From Arcuatula senhousia (lineage: Eukaryota > Mollusca > Bivalvia > Mytilida > Mytilidae): a DNA stretch of 64,000 bases. The first letter of the stretch is position 1, and the number at the start of each line of letters is the position of its first letter. Shown here piece after piece: positions 13,101 through 23,500 of the stretch. The stretch is from NCBI GenBank assembly GCA_963971305.1, contig OZ020306.1:73815022-73879021 (forward strand), written 5' to 3'. The notes under the pieces are model-generated. The model was not told where the DNA came from. It did not search any database and was given only the letters and a program-made list of their open reading frames with translations. Position numbers and translations under genes: made by a program.

Positions 13101-14761
13101 GCCAATAAACTAAAAAGTTGATGTCTGTAGTTATTTATTAACCTTTCAATATTTTATCCTCCACTTCAGATAAATGTGCTTTAGATGTGGGCTTCCATCT
13201 CAACCTACATCGACAGTTTTCTTCTGGTGAACTCGTCTGGCCGCTTGTGCTAAAATATATAACATATAAAGTCAAGATTCACTTACATTTACACTTATAT
13301 GCTCATTGTAAATGTACTGCAACAGTTCTCCATTGTAATGTTATGTAAATTGGTCATTGTCATTAGTACCCTATATAGGGTCCTATGATTGACAAGAGGC
13401 TCCACAGAAATAAAAAAATAATCTTATGATACATGTACATGTAGCTAGATAGTTATCTAGGATTAGGACGTGTAGCTTCTTTTGCTTGTCTCGAGTTGAA
13501 ATAAGGGACAGACCATTTAACTTGAAGGGGGGGGGCTAGGTTTTTTGTTATGAACAGAAATGTTTTTTCCACGCAGAGTGCGGACAAAATATTTATTTTT
13601 CAAAGGGGTTACGACAGAATATTTTTTTCATTATCAGCATTATTTTTTATAGCAGAAATCCTTCTTCAGAATATTTTTTTCTTACCCTCACAGCTGCCAC
13701 AATATTTTTTTCATCAAAAATAATTTTCAGAATATTTTTTAGGAAAAAAAACCACCCCCCCCCTTTCAAGTTAAGGTGGGACGATACCAAATGGCATATA
13801 TCCAGATTTTAATGAAAATTGGTAGTTTCATAGTTCTTAGTGATATATATCCATATATGAAATAAAAAATGGGGGTCACGGACCTCGTTTTTCAAATAAA
13901 TGCATTTATTAACTGCATTTTTGGCGGGAAATTAACAAAGACATATAGGAAAAAAGAGTTTCAACAACAATTATTTTTACTTTTAATTCATAAAAATGGA
14001 CTAACGATATCCACATTTTGACCAAAAACTAATCATGTTGCTCACACATCTATCAATATTATGCCAGGATTCAAATGATAAAAGTTGGTACTAAAAATCT
14101 ATAGCTTGAACAATCAGTATCTATCAATATTTGATATATTTTAAGAGTCAATGTGCATACGAAAAAAAAACATTTTGTTGGGTTTTGTTTTGTTTTCTGT
14201 TAGGACGTTGCTGGGATGTCCGAAATTCTGCATTCTGTTGTTATTTTTTGCCGAATATTCTCCTTTTTCTAAGGATTTTGACTACTTGTTCTCGTTATTA
14301 AAGTTTATATAAATTAGAACTTTCATTTACTGAACTTCCATTCATTGTAGTATGAAATTGAATTCTTTGTCATTATTTGTACCTGGAAATTTCAAAGTTC
14401 ACATTAGATGCGAAATGTACATGCCGAAATGCAAATACCGTATAGTCTATTCGTCCACGCGGCGTGGACGCGCAGATGTAACGGTTTATTTATTCCCCCA
14501 TGAAATATCTTCCTAAGTCAAGATTAAATGCAATATTTACGGAATAAAGCTGGATATTATTTAATAATATGTCAAATCAAGTTGTTATGAAATATTATCT
14601 ATAAAATATTGTCCCCTTGAAACCCAATATGGACCTGGAAGAAATATCACAGGTTATTGAATATCACACCCGGAAGAAATTATCTCTTACACAGACACTT
14701 CCTATTTTGTTTCTTACTTTTCAATTTGCATTATTTCTTCTGAACCTATTCTGTTTTCCAT
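7104..14761 (-). CDS. ABHD4: ABHD4/5-family alpha/beta-hydrolase (lysophospholipid lipase-like), gene A
   Basis: Six coding exons on the minus strand: 14761-14718, 13249-13143, 12230-11712, 10674-10563, 10044-9855 and 7265-7104, all with GT/AG borders. They join in frame to 377 residues, close to vertebrate ABHD4/ABHD5 (about 340-350). Seen: oxyanion HG (residues 89-90) in [12 protein letters not shown], nucleophile motif GHSLG with Ser160, ADPWGF after the nucleophile, SWMD (acidic residue), and C-terminal HHVYAD carrying the catalytic His and the H-x4-D motif of this family. The Ser is present, as in ABHD4 and unlike vertebrate ABHD5, so an active lysophospholipid or N-acyl-phospholipid lipase is inferred. 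The ATG has A at -3 and G at +4. The exon 1 start is inferred from phase and an acidic N-terminus, not from homology. The tryptophan-rich N-terminus of the family is largely lost here (RLRWKPTS). Exons 3, 4 and 5 each have extra copies of their 3' ends in the adjoining introns. Confidence 0.85.
7535..7735. repeat. Palindromic MITE in intron 5 of lipase gene A
   Basis: Begins TACTGTATAATCATTTATTTTCG and ends CACGAATATTTCTGC...TACAGTATA, so the two halves are inverted copies. The same type occurs at about 27136-27345 in lipase gene B. Noncoding. Confidence 0.55.
7772..8519 (-). mobile_element. Non-autonomous element with tandem core, type B (TTTTGTCTCGCCTGC ends)
   Basis: On the minus strand it starts TTTTTGTCTCGCCTGCGAAG (8519 downward) and ends GGCAGG..GACATACTTTAGTGTTAACTCTTGT, giving GTCTCGCCTGC/GCAGG inverted ends. 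The core has about three copies of a 175-base unit containing AAAATCAAGGTCAAGGTC, at about 7945, 8122 and 8300. The unit keeps a long open frame by chance periodicity; this is not a gene. Relatives: 31408, 42519, 46707 and 57922. Confidence 0.65.
8518..9459 (-). mobile_element. Non-autonomous element with tandem core, type A (hairpin ends)
   Basis: Reverse-strand relative of 22751-24193. It starts at GAGGCTCCCAGGAGCC and ends in the hairpin at 9426-9456 (AGCTCACATGACCC, 3-base loop, GGGTCAGGTGAGCT). It contains about two copies of a roughly 500-base unit. It abuts the type B element directly. Confidence 0.65.
9765..9800 (-). repeat. Degenerate partial copy of lipase A exon 5 end plus splice donor
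   Basis: On the minus strand: TGCCCTCAGAG directly joined to GATACGGCAGTAGAGGCAAG. The first block matches the middle of exon 5 (near 9955), and the second matches its last bases and donor (GTGGCAGTAGAG|GTAAGC). It looks like a tandem copy of the exon 3' half with an internal deletion, about 70 bases beyond the real donor. Confidence 0.55.
10354..10505 (-). repeat. Two extra copies of the lipase A exon 4 3' end plus splice donor
   Basis: Exon 4 ends (minus strand) ACCATTGTAATGCCAGAAAT..CCAAG|GTCTGTATGA. A near-identical copy lies 110 bases into the intron (10443-10505), still with GT after AAG. A more degraded one lies at 10354-10417. The C-rich spacer preceding each donor copy is also repeated, so the unit is the whole 110-base block. 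Confidence 0.8.
11105..11310 (+). repeat. Dispersed repeat (CCAAATTTGG/AATAGACGAA family), copy in lipase A intron 3
   Basis: Shares TGTCTTGAATAGACGAAA, CATATAGTGTTTGGC and AAATTTATTGTCTGGAACTTTGTTGTC, in inverted orientation, with 27905-28110. Noncoding. Confidence 0.65.
11661..11700 (-). repeat. Duplicated end of lipase A exon 3, just past its donor
   Basis: The last 40 bases of exon 3 (11752-11713, minus strand, ending GAGAGCATTAGGACCATTAG) recur at 11700-11661 with three substitutions. The copy has lost the GT donor (ATTAGATTAG). Period 52. Confidence 0.8.
13503..13795. repeat. Element with poly-G/poly-C inverted ends
   Basis: Left end GACCATTTAACTTGAAGGGGGGGGG and right end CCCCCCCCTTTCAAGTTAAGG are inverted copies. 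The interior repeats AGAATATTTTTT several times. Fragments of the same family occur near 5234 and at about 50190-50225. Located in lipase A intron 1. Confidence 0.6.
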
Positions 14762-15870
14762 TGTGTCAGTAAGTAAAAGGGAATGAATGTTCTTCACCAA
14801 GAAATGGCCACATTATTTTGACTCATTCAAAAAGGTAGAACGTTCAAAATTCAGGACATATAAAATTACGCAATTCACTAAATTTAAGAAATAGTTATGT
14901 CCCCTTAGGCATACTAGAAAATGTGGTATGGCCATTTCGACGTCTCTTTCGTGTTTCCTACAGACAGGGAAAAAGTACAAACTCATAAATCCAAAATACA
15001 AGGATTATTACCAGTTACAATACACTGACAAACAATAAAACATAAATGTACACATATATGCATGTGGAGGAGATGTGGCAGTATAAAGCCTTTGACTAAG
15101 GATAAAAACGTATATTTATATGTGATCAAATATACAGAACATGAAGTAAAATAACTATTTAATATGATTAAGGCCCTGCCTTTTTAGCGAGCATCGAAAA
15201 TCTATATACCTTTTAAAAATAAATCCATGTGCTTGACCGGCTAAGTTTAACGTAAAGATGGACCTTTTAAAAAAGGAATTAAATAGTAGCAAAGTCTGAC
15301 CCCACCAAACCGAAATCATATGCACTTGCAGGATTGAGGAAAGTGAGTGAAAGTGCACTGAAACCCCACAGCCACAGGATGGGACTCTTCTTTCATTTTT
15401 AGGTAAGAACCTTTTATTTATTATTATGAGTAGATTTTATTCAGTAAATTTATGTATTTCTTTATCTTAATTTATCTTACTTAGAATTTAACAAAGCTTG
15501 GTCAGTATCATGCATTTGGTATGACTAGTCAATGGAACGATGTTGCCAAAAGCTAGCTCGGTAATTTCCGGAAAATCGTTTTTCAGCGGAAAAGACCGAA
15601 TGGTGTTTAAATAAAAATCTGTGTTTAAAAATAAACAAGTGGATGAATTATTGTTTTATCACTGTTTTTGAATTTCAATTTTTATATTTTTGCATAACAG
15701 ATTATGATGTATTTTTTATAAGCCCAGAAAGTACAGTGTTTTACTTGCTCCGTGCCTATTATTTTATTCACTCCGTAAAAGTAAACCTGTTCCGGTTTTA
15801 TCGTCAGTATATTTCTGGCACATCTCAAAACATGCACAATGCCGTAGGGCTCGCATCTGCGATGCTCGCT

Positions 15871-16188
15871 AATATGATGCAGGTTCAACCTGTGACGCTC
15901 CCGAAGTTTGAACGTGTCCTTAAATATTTTACAAGCTAAAATAAGTTTTCAAATGTTTATTTGGCAATTAATTGAAACAAATTCTTATTCGAAAATAAAA
16001 ACAAAGTAGCTTTTCTTGTGGGTCCTGTGTGCGCTTAATGACGTCAGGAATTTTGAAAGAAAAAAGCGTTAAAAAGACGCAGAAAGTTCGGGAAACCGCG
16101 CGTGGTTTACCGGACGTTGAAGGAAAATTGAGCCCATAGTACAACTAGAATATTGACATTTCTACCATTATCGCTCCCTTCGGGAGCG
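15871..16188 (+). repeat. Hairpin-ended dispersed repeat, type E, copy 1
   Basis: Begins AATATGATGCAGGTTCAACC (CAGGTT/AACCTG hairpin) and ends in the palindrome at 16172-16188, CGCTCCCTTCGGGAGCG. Internal landmarks GGTCCTGTGTGCGCTTAATG and GGTTTACCGGACGTTGAAGG are shared with the copies at 17752 (inverted) and 19611 (direct). Confidence 0.7.
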
Positions 16189-16481
16189 TAATAATCATAA
16201 ATTAATATTCTTAAGTTCCAATTAAATTGAGATTATACATATTTTAAACCCCAGATATACATAATTTACACAGATCTAAAATCTGTTACAGAAAAAAATG
16301 AATTTAAATTTATCAAGGGGTTGCATATTAGTAAAAGATGGGACAACTTCAGTCTGAGATTTTAAAAAAATCCTCTCTAGGTTTTTCTAGTGGCTTACTT
16401 TGAATGATGAAATGAAACTCGATCGTCTTCTATTCGAGTCTTAGAAAACGGACAGATTCTTTGGTTAAATGATAAATTTAT

Positions 16482-16530
16482 AATATGATGCAGGTTAAAC
16501 CTGTGACGCTCCCGAAGTTTGAACGTATCC
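16482..16530 (+). repeat. Type E repeat, 5' end fragment
   Basis: Only the first ~50 bases of the type E repeat (AATATGATGCAGGTTAAACC...CCCGAAGTTTGAACG) are present. It sits directly before the LINE fragment. Confidence 0.65.
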
Positions 16531-16538
16531 TTATGTAA

Positions 16539-17024
16539 TTGATTTACAGTGAAGTTGGTTGGGAACCACTAGCAGAGAGACGAAGAAAACGAAAACTTAA
16601 TATGTTTTACAATATTCTTAACCATAATGCCCCGTCGTATCTTACAAACCTTATCCCGCCGCAAGTTCAAACTATTTCTACGTATCCCCTTAGAAATGGT
16701 GAAGACATTATCCTTCCTTATTGCAGATTATCCTTAACAAGAGATTCTTTTATCCCTGCTACCATTAGACTATGGAATGACTTAGATATAAACATTCGAC
16801 GCATGCAATCAGCTAAAAAATTCAAATACGAACTTAAGAAAAACAGTAACTCTACTGTGAAAGTTCCTAAATACTTTTCCTATGGCCCACGAAAACTCAA
16901 CATGATATTGACCCAATTGAGATGTTCCGCTTCATTTCTAAATGGTGACCTATTCAAAGCTAATATTATTTATTATTTAATATTTATTTATTATTATTTC
17001 AGCCAAGTTCAGCCAAGTTCTTAA
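16539..17024 (+). pseudogene. Non-LTR retrotransposon fragment, C-terminal region of reverse transcriptase ORF
   Basis: The frame reads VGWEPLAERRRKRKL, then NHNAPSYLTNLIPPQV, then RDSFIPATIRLWNDLD. This order (W-pl-RR, psYL--L-PP, FlPs-ir-WN-LP) is typical of the region downstream of the RT domain in LINE-like elements. The RT catalytic domain and the terminal cysteine-rich part are missing. About 140 codons remain open, so the insertion may be fairly young. Confidence 0.65.
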
Positions 17025-17751
17025 TATGTATTTACAGGCAGCATAATATGGAGTAGGCTTTAGCCTAAAATCGGACGAAGTTAATTGCTCATAGATTTCT
17101 CTAATGAAATAAAATTTGAATTATATCAATGATGAAAACCATGCCTTCCTATTCAATCCAAGCTGAGACAATAATTACAGAGATTAGTCTCCACTATAAA
17201 TCCAATATAACAGTGTCTCCGCTCTAATTCGTAAATTCAGATTCGGCCTGTTGAAATAGGCACTTGCATTACAAGCGAGTAAACTTTTTCATAATGAATC
17301 TTACATATGAAATATATACATTGTTGGAAAGAGTATATTTTGCTGCTTTGTTTAGACTATTTCTCGTTTCATTTTTATCACACATTTTTCGAAAGGAACA
17401 GTTTAAAGTCAATCGTACATTCTATTCCAAATTCAAACTTAGAAATAGACCTCTTGGAAATCTAAAACATTTCATATCAAATCTTACCTTATAGTATCTT
17501 ATTTAGTACTGTTTAATTGCAAATTGAGTCGAGAATATTCAGGTGAAATTTGAAGGTAATTTGATGAATTCAGATCAACTAATTAACAGTTTGAAATTGG
17601 TCAATTTCCTGTTTTAACAGGACGCCCGCTGGCCGATAACTCTCGATAAGGAAATTTGTTTATTGTGACAAATATCAGTCTGTTCGCGTGGTGTTTGATT
17701 TTTTATTTTTCGCCATCCTTCAGATTTTATTAAATTACAAACAAAATAATA

Positions 17752-18016
17752 CGCTCCCGAAGGGAGCGATAATAGTAGAAATGTCAATATTTTAGTTGTA
17801 CTATGAGCTGAATTTTCCTTCAACGTCCGGTTTAGCACGCGCTTGTTTTCCCGAACTTTCGGCGTCTTTCAAACGTTTTTTTTCTTTGAAAATTTTAGAC
17901 GTCATTAAACGCTCACGTAACTCACAAGAAAAGCTAGTTTGTTTTTATTTTCGAAGAAAAAATAATAAGTTAATTGAAACTTCGGGGGCGCAACAGGTTT
18001 TACCTGTCTCATATTA
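17752..18016 (-). repeat. Type E repeat, inverted copy
   Basis: Starts with the palindrome CGCTCCCGAAGGGAGCG (17752-17768) and runs back through AACGTCCGGT to ACAGGTTTTACCTGT near 17991. More diverged than the other copies. With copy 1 it makes an inverted pair around the LINE fragment. Confidence 0.65.
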
Positions 18017-19049
18017 AATAAAACGCTTCGAAAATGATATCAAACAATGTACGAGAAATTCAGCTATCTAAAGATACTTTTACATTTGAATTTGCTGTAG
18101 AAACACCAAAGTTTAATCGAGAGGATCCTAAATCTTCACAAGAACGACACTGTTATTTTCAGCCATTTCATATGTTTAATAGGATGATTTGATTCTCTTC
18201 GTTATGATTTTCTCAGATCCAAGCGAGCTTCGAAAATTCAAAGAATTTTTGACAATGTACTTATGTGCAAGGCCCCCCAAGAAAAAAGAAAATTATGACA
18301 TTTGCATTCTTGTTAAAGATACATTGCGTCAATGATTATTGAAACCTCATTTATTTGCGCAAATATAAATATTTAGGGACAACATTCGGCGGGGACGAAA
18401 TAAAACCCCTTTACAGGTTCCGTGACGTCATTTCCCTGTCAGAGAATTTCGCGTTTCCTGCAGACGAACAATGCACCATTTTATTCTGCCAGGTTTTGAA
18501 AGCTTTCTGTGTCAATATTTATCATTTTCTGTATTGGCATCAATTTAAAGATTGATTTAGAAACCTGGAAGAAAATAACGACATGGTTTGAAGAATATTC
18601 CCGCAGGATTAAATATACTTGTTGATATAGATAATGATTTAAAAAACACTGAGGTAAGACCCTTTTAATTTTGTTTATCATAGTTAGGATGATTGAACAT
18701 CAATCTTATTTAACATAATGTATTATTAGAGAAAAAAATATTTATTTTTCGTCCGTCATCATGTAAACATTCTCCTTTTCTTGTTGGTGTTTACTGGTTT
18801 TGTCTCTGTCCATTCGGACTTTTGACATTCGAATACCCATTGGTACCTCTGCTTCTTTTAATTACGTTGTCATGGTGTCATGTTGTTATAGGTGACGTCA
18901 TTTAATTGTTTGTCGTCATGTAAACACGTCGCCATATTGGAATCCGTTGTTATGGTGTTTTTTTGTAGGTCACTGACCAACGTTTCGAATAAAGCTTCAA
19001 TTTCGCACAGAAACTTGGAAAAAAATCGTGTGAAAATTCAATTGGTTTA

Positions 19050-19084
19050 GAAATTATATTTTGGCTTCGCCAAAACATAATTTC
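19050..19084. repeat. Imperfect palindrome with TTC centre
   Basis: GAAATTATaTTTTGGC-TTC-GCCAAAAcATAATTTC, one mismatched pair in a 16-base stem. Possibly the end of a dispersed element. Confidence 0.6.
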
Positions 19085-19217
19085 TTTTAAGTTTCTTATG
19101 CGAAAAGAAAACACAACTAAAGCTGGCCTTCGGGGGATTATGGGATTGATTCACAAAATGCTACATCCGGTTTGCAACATTAATACACTTGTCATGTGAC
19201 CTATATTCTACACTTAG

Positions 19218-19232
19218 TCGGACTTCGTCCGA
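19218..19232. repeat. Perfect palindrome with TTC centre
   Basis: TCGGAC-TTC-GTCCGA. The half-site TCGGACGAAG also occurs near 17071. Confidence 0.6.
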
Positions 19233-19610
19233 TAATAATAATATAAATTCAACACTTTGGTGATATAAATTTTTTTTCTTCATTTTCTTACTTTAGAAAT
19301 TATTTTGTAAAATATCTATAATTGAAGAAATGATAAATCACAAATAAAACTTTCCGTTTCAGTCTCATAAAATTAATCAAGTAATTACTGCCAATGGTCT
19401 CTTAATTCTGCCATAATTTCTTCAAAGCACCTTATGATGATCTCTTCGATAAACAACCTAACAGGTGAACAAAATCAAAGTTGGATAGATGGGATTCGGT
19501 GCATTCACAATTTCTTTTAAACCAAAAGTATATTTCATTTGCGTCACAAATTACTTTATTTGTACCTTTTCGTAAATGTTTCATTTGCCCCAAATATCAA
19601 CATTTATAAT

Positions 19611-19885
19611 AATATGATGCAGGTTAAACCTGTGACGCTCCCGAAGTTTGAACATATCCTTTAATTTTTTACAAGCTAAAATAAGTTTTCAAATGTTTAT
19701 TGGGCAATTAATCGAAACAAATTCTTATTCGATAATAAAACAAAGTAGCTTTTCTTGTGGGTCCTGTGTGCGCTTAATGACGTCAGAAATTTTCAAAGAA
19801 AAAAGCGTTAAAAAGAGGCAAAAAGTGCGGGAAATCGCGCGAGGTTTACCGGACGTTGAAGGAAAATTGAGCCCATAGTACAATA
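19611..19885 (+). repeat. Type E repeat, direct copy 3
   Basis: Nearly identical to 15871-16140 over most of its length, but lacks the 3' hairpin; similarity ends at GAGCCCATAGTACAA. Confidence 0.7.
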
Positions 19886-20535
19886 GGCTGGCATTTCCGC
19901 GCCTCAACTGCAATACTTTACGAAGAAGCCGGTAACTGGCAATCTTCTTCGTGGTCATTATATCTTATTATTCTATCCTGTCTGTGAAAATCATATCGGA
20001 TTTAATTATTGTCTCAGATCCTGTATAATATTTTTCATTATATATTTTCATGCAACTTTTTGGAAAGTGAATGTTTAAATTCACCTAAAAGAATCTGTTT
20101 GATTGTTTTTGTTTTTGTTCTTATTATTTTTTTTAGTATTTATTTCTTAACATTTTATTCAACGGTATAACTACACATTTGTACTTAAATTGTAAATCAT
20201 ATGCAAAAACATGAAGATATAATAAAATAATTATTTTAATCTAATTGTGAAAAAATCGATTTGCAAATTAATCTTATTTCAAAGTAAATATTCACAACCA
20301 CAGGCACTAGTTTTCAGAAAATACGGATATCTTATCTGAAACAAGTGCCCGTGATATGAACAATTAAGATAATGGACAGGAAATCAAACTGACAATCCGA
20401 TCATATCAATATTATCGATATGTTTTTTTTTTTTAAAAAACGTTGAGTCCATTCCAGCAGATCAGTGCATCTTTTCTAGTATGCCAAATCGTGTCCGCTT
20501 CCGTCTTGGAACTTCATATTAGAATATGACAAAGA

Positions 20536-23500
20536 ATGGAGAAGGAAGTCCAAAATTTGGAACCTTCAAACAGGTATTTTAGGCAAATAGATACAATGAT
20601 TTTGTTATAGTTACGTTCGAAATACCATAAAAAATCATTTTTATTTTTCCTTTGATTTATTACTTTGTTTGATTTCAAATAACGCAATAGTTTGCCTTAT
20701 GCAACCCCAATGCTTCTAAAAATAGACAACCAAAACATTGCACTGGTTTACTGTTATATTTGACCCACTTATCGAGTTAGGATATCATGACCTAAGTCAT
20801 TGGGTCAAATATGTGTCTAATAAAGAAATGACAGAATGCTAAAGTTTGTGCTATCAATATTTGATGCAGCATATCATGTTACAGGACTCGTGTAAGTATG
20901 GGCTTAATCCAAGTTTAACAAAACATGGTACATTTTACTCAGAATCCTTTTCCTAAGAAACAGGATAAAAGTTTGACCAGAATGTTTGGTCATGTGTTAG
21001 TACATGTGCCCTTGTTATAACCATGATTACTGACAAAGGTTCCCTTAAAGAGTTTAAAAAAAGGTAATAACAAAATTAACGAACCAATCTCAAATGTCCA
21101 TAAGACAAGACAAAACAAGGAAGACATACCAGAAAAATTGAAGATTGCAAAGGTCCTGACTTGGTACAGGCATTTCAAATATCAGGGTTCTGATAATTCT
21201 GTGGGGAAATTAACTTGACAGCAAGATATACAATGTACTTTAAATAGATTCAGAAGAGATTTCGATCAAAAAGGCTTGTCATGCTTGTTGAGATGTACAT
21301 GTATGCTTTTTATTTTTCTAAATTCACAGGATACGTTTATGGCAAATTGGAGCAAAAGGTAACAATAAGAAATTCCTATTGTTACGGCAAAGACAAAAAT
21401 CGGGAACAGATGACGGGACGAAGACCAAATCATTTACGACCTTAACAATAAGAATTTTCTTATTGTTACGGCAAATCGATATTGTGAAATAAAGAGTGGC
21501 ATAACATTTTATTAATTCAAATAATACAAGCGGGCAAAAAATACTAATTATCTATAATGAAGAAGAGGAGTTCTCTTTGGTCGGGACGCTATACCTACAA
21601 CAAAAAAGTTTTAATCATCAAAGAGTAAAGAGAACTTTTTCCATTATCAACTACTGATGAGATTAATTAATTTTATTCTTTAATTAATTAATTTAATTAT
21701 TATTAATAATAGCGGCTCCAAAGAACTTAAAACATAGAATATCTTATCTTTGGTAAATCTCTTATGCATTATCGTCATTAATAAATTTGCCGAAATAATA
21801 TGTGCTGTAATGATAAGAAAATTCTTATTGTTACGGTCGTAAATGATTCGGTCTCCGCCCCATCATCCATTCCCGGTTTTCGTCTTTGCCATAACAATAA
21901 AAATTTCTTATTGTTACTGTTTTGCTGTAATCATATCCTGTGCCTTTTCTTAAACATGTTAAATATGGTGTACTTGTTCATGAAATTATATTTCATGTGT
22001 ACTCAGTCGACATAAAAGCTCTCCGGAGCTTTTGTTTTAATTGCTATATTCGACTCAAAATAAAATTTCTGTCTGTCTGTCTACACTTTGTTTATAACTA
22101 TTATCTAAAAGGTTTTAACTCCCTTCATCGTAGTTTTGTCCTTGATCATTCATGTATTTGGTACATGTGTTACCCAATATTAAAATTTCATTTGGTTTTA
22201 TGCATTTTTGAAATTGTATCTATTGTTTGGGTTGTTGTGCTGCTGATGGCCAAGACAAGTTCAAATCATAAATACAGTCAAACCTGTCTTTAAAGGGCAA
22301 CAGACATGTATATAGCAAATCACTGCATATAAGCTAGGGTACCTTAAATATCCCTTTTATAAACAATACAATCACAATTAACCTTTATCTAAAAGGCACT
22401 TGCATGCATGATGTTGTTGTTCCATGGCTGTCCTTTATATACATGTTTGACTGTACATAATAATCCATAACATACAGGACCTATCATTGCTATTATTAGT
22501 TGTATTTTATATTATAGTTTTAGTTGGTTTAATCCTAGAACCTGGATAGCTTGGGTCCCTTCTTCAATGATGCACTTAGCACAAGCCGAGACAAGCCTAC
22601 TGAACAGTGAGTACTCTTATACATACATTGTATGTCATGTATGATTATATTAACAGTATGTATATACAGTACACAAAAAGACATACCGTGACTGTCACTG
22701 CACACTGTGAAGTGGTACACCACTCTGAGAGTGGTAGCCCATAACTTTTTAGCTCACCTGACCCGAAGGGTCATGTGAGCTATTGTCATCACTTGGCGTC
22801 CGTCGTCCATCCGTCGTCCGTAAACTTTTTAAAACGTTAACTCCTCTGACACCATAAGTCCAATTGCAACCAAACTTGGTATGGTTGTTCATTAGCATTC
22901 GGTGCTTAGAACTGATGTGGGGATTTTTGATTCGTCGTAAAACATGGCCGCCATGGCTAAAAATAGAACATAGGGGTAAAATGCAGTTTTTTGCAAATAA
23001 CTCAAAAACGGCTACAGATATCAAAATTCTGGCATAGGGTAAAAGTGATCAGCACCTCAAGATCTACCTATCCTGAAATTTTGAAGAAAATCCAAATACC
23101 CATGTAGGAGTTATTGCCCTTTATGTGGATTTTTTGCAAATTTTGCACCTGTTTAGCTCAATATCTTGAAAACTATACTAGATATTTGAGAAATTTAAAT
23201 TGCATATTGTTAAGCACATCAAGATCTACAAAATATGTACAGGGTCAACGTTGTAGGACCTTTCCTTTTAGGAGTTATTGCCCTTAGAACGTCAAAATTT
23301 AGCATTTTAACAGCATTTCCTCATTACATTAAAAAACGTTAACTCCTCTTACACTTTAAGTCCAAATGGAACCAAACTTGGTATAGTTGTTTATTAGCAT
23401 TAGGTGTATAAAACTGATGTGGGGATTTTTGATTGGTTGTAAAACATGGCTGCTGTGGCTAAAAATAGAACATAGGGGTAAATGGCAGTTTTTTGCAAAT

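Larger units (their letters stand above)
14762..20535. other. Intergenic region between two divergent lipase genes
   Basis: No protein-coding gene is supported. It holds four copies or fragments of a hairpin-ended repeat (15871, 16482, 17752 and 19611), a LINE fragment (16539-16960) and several short palindromes with TTC centres. Promoters of both flanking genes should lie at its two edges, but no TATA box or other core element was convincing. Confidence 0.6.

Noticed and set aside
15155..15358. Candidate first exon of lipase A on the minus strand
   Set aside because: The peptide has no resemblance to the family. The 14761-14718 exon has a good start context, a GTAAG donor and the correct phase.
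16539..17024. Independent 161-residue gene
   Set aside because: Motif order matches the C-terminal region of LINE ORF2; it is a retrotransposon fragment.
17264..17494. 76-codon hydrophobic frame
   Set aside because: AT-rich chance frame in repeat-laden intergenic DNA, with no motif.
22749..23024. 91-codon minus-strand frame near the type A element end
   Set aside because: Runs through the noncoding terminus and core of a dispersed element; equivalent frames in other copies are broken.
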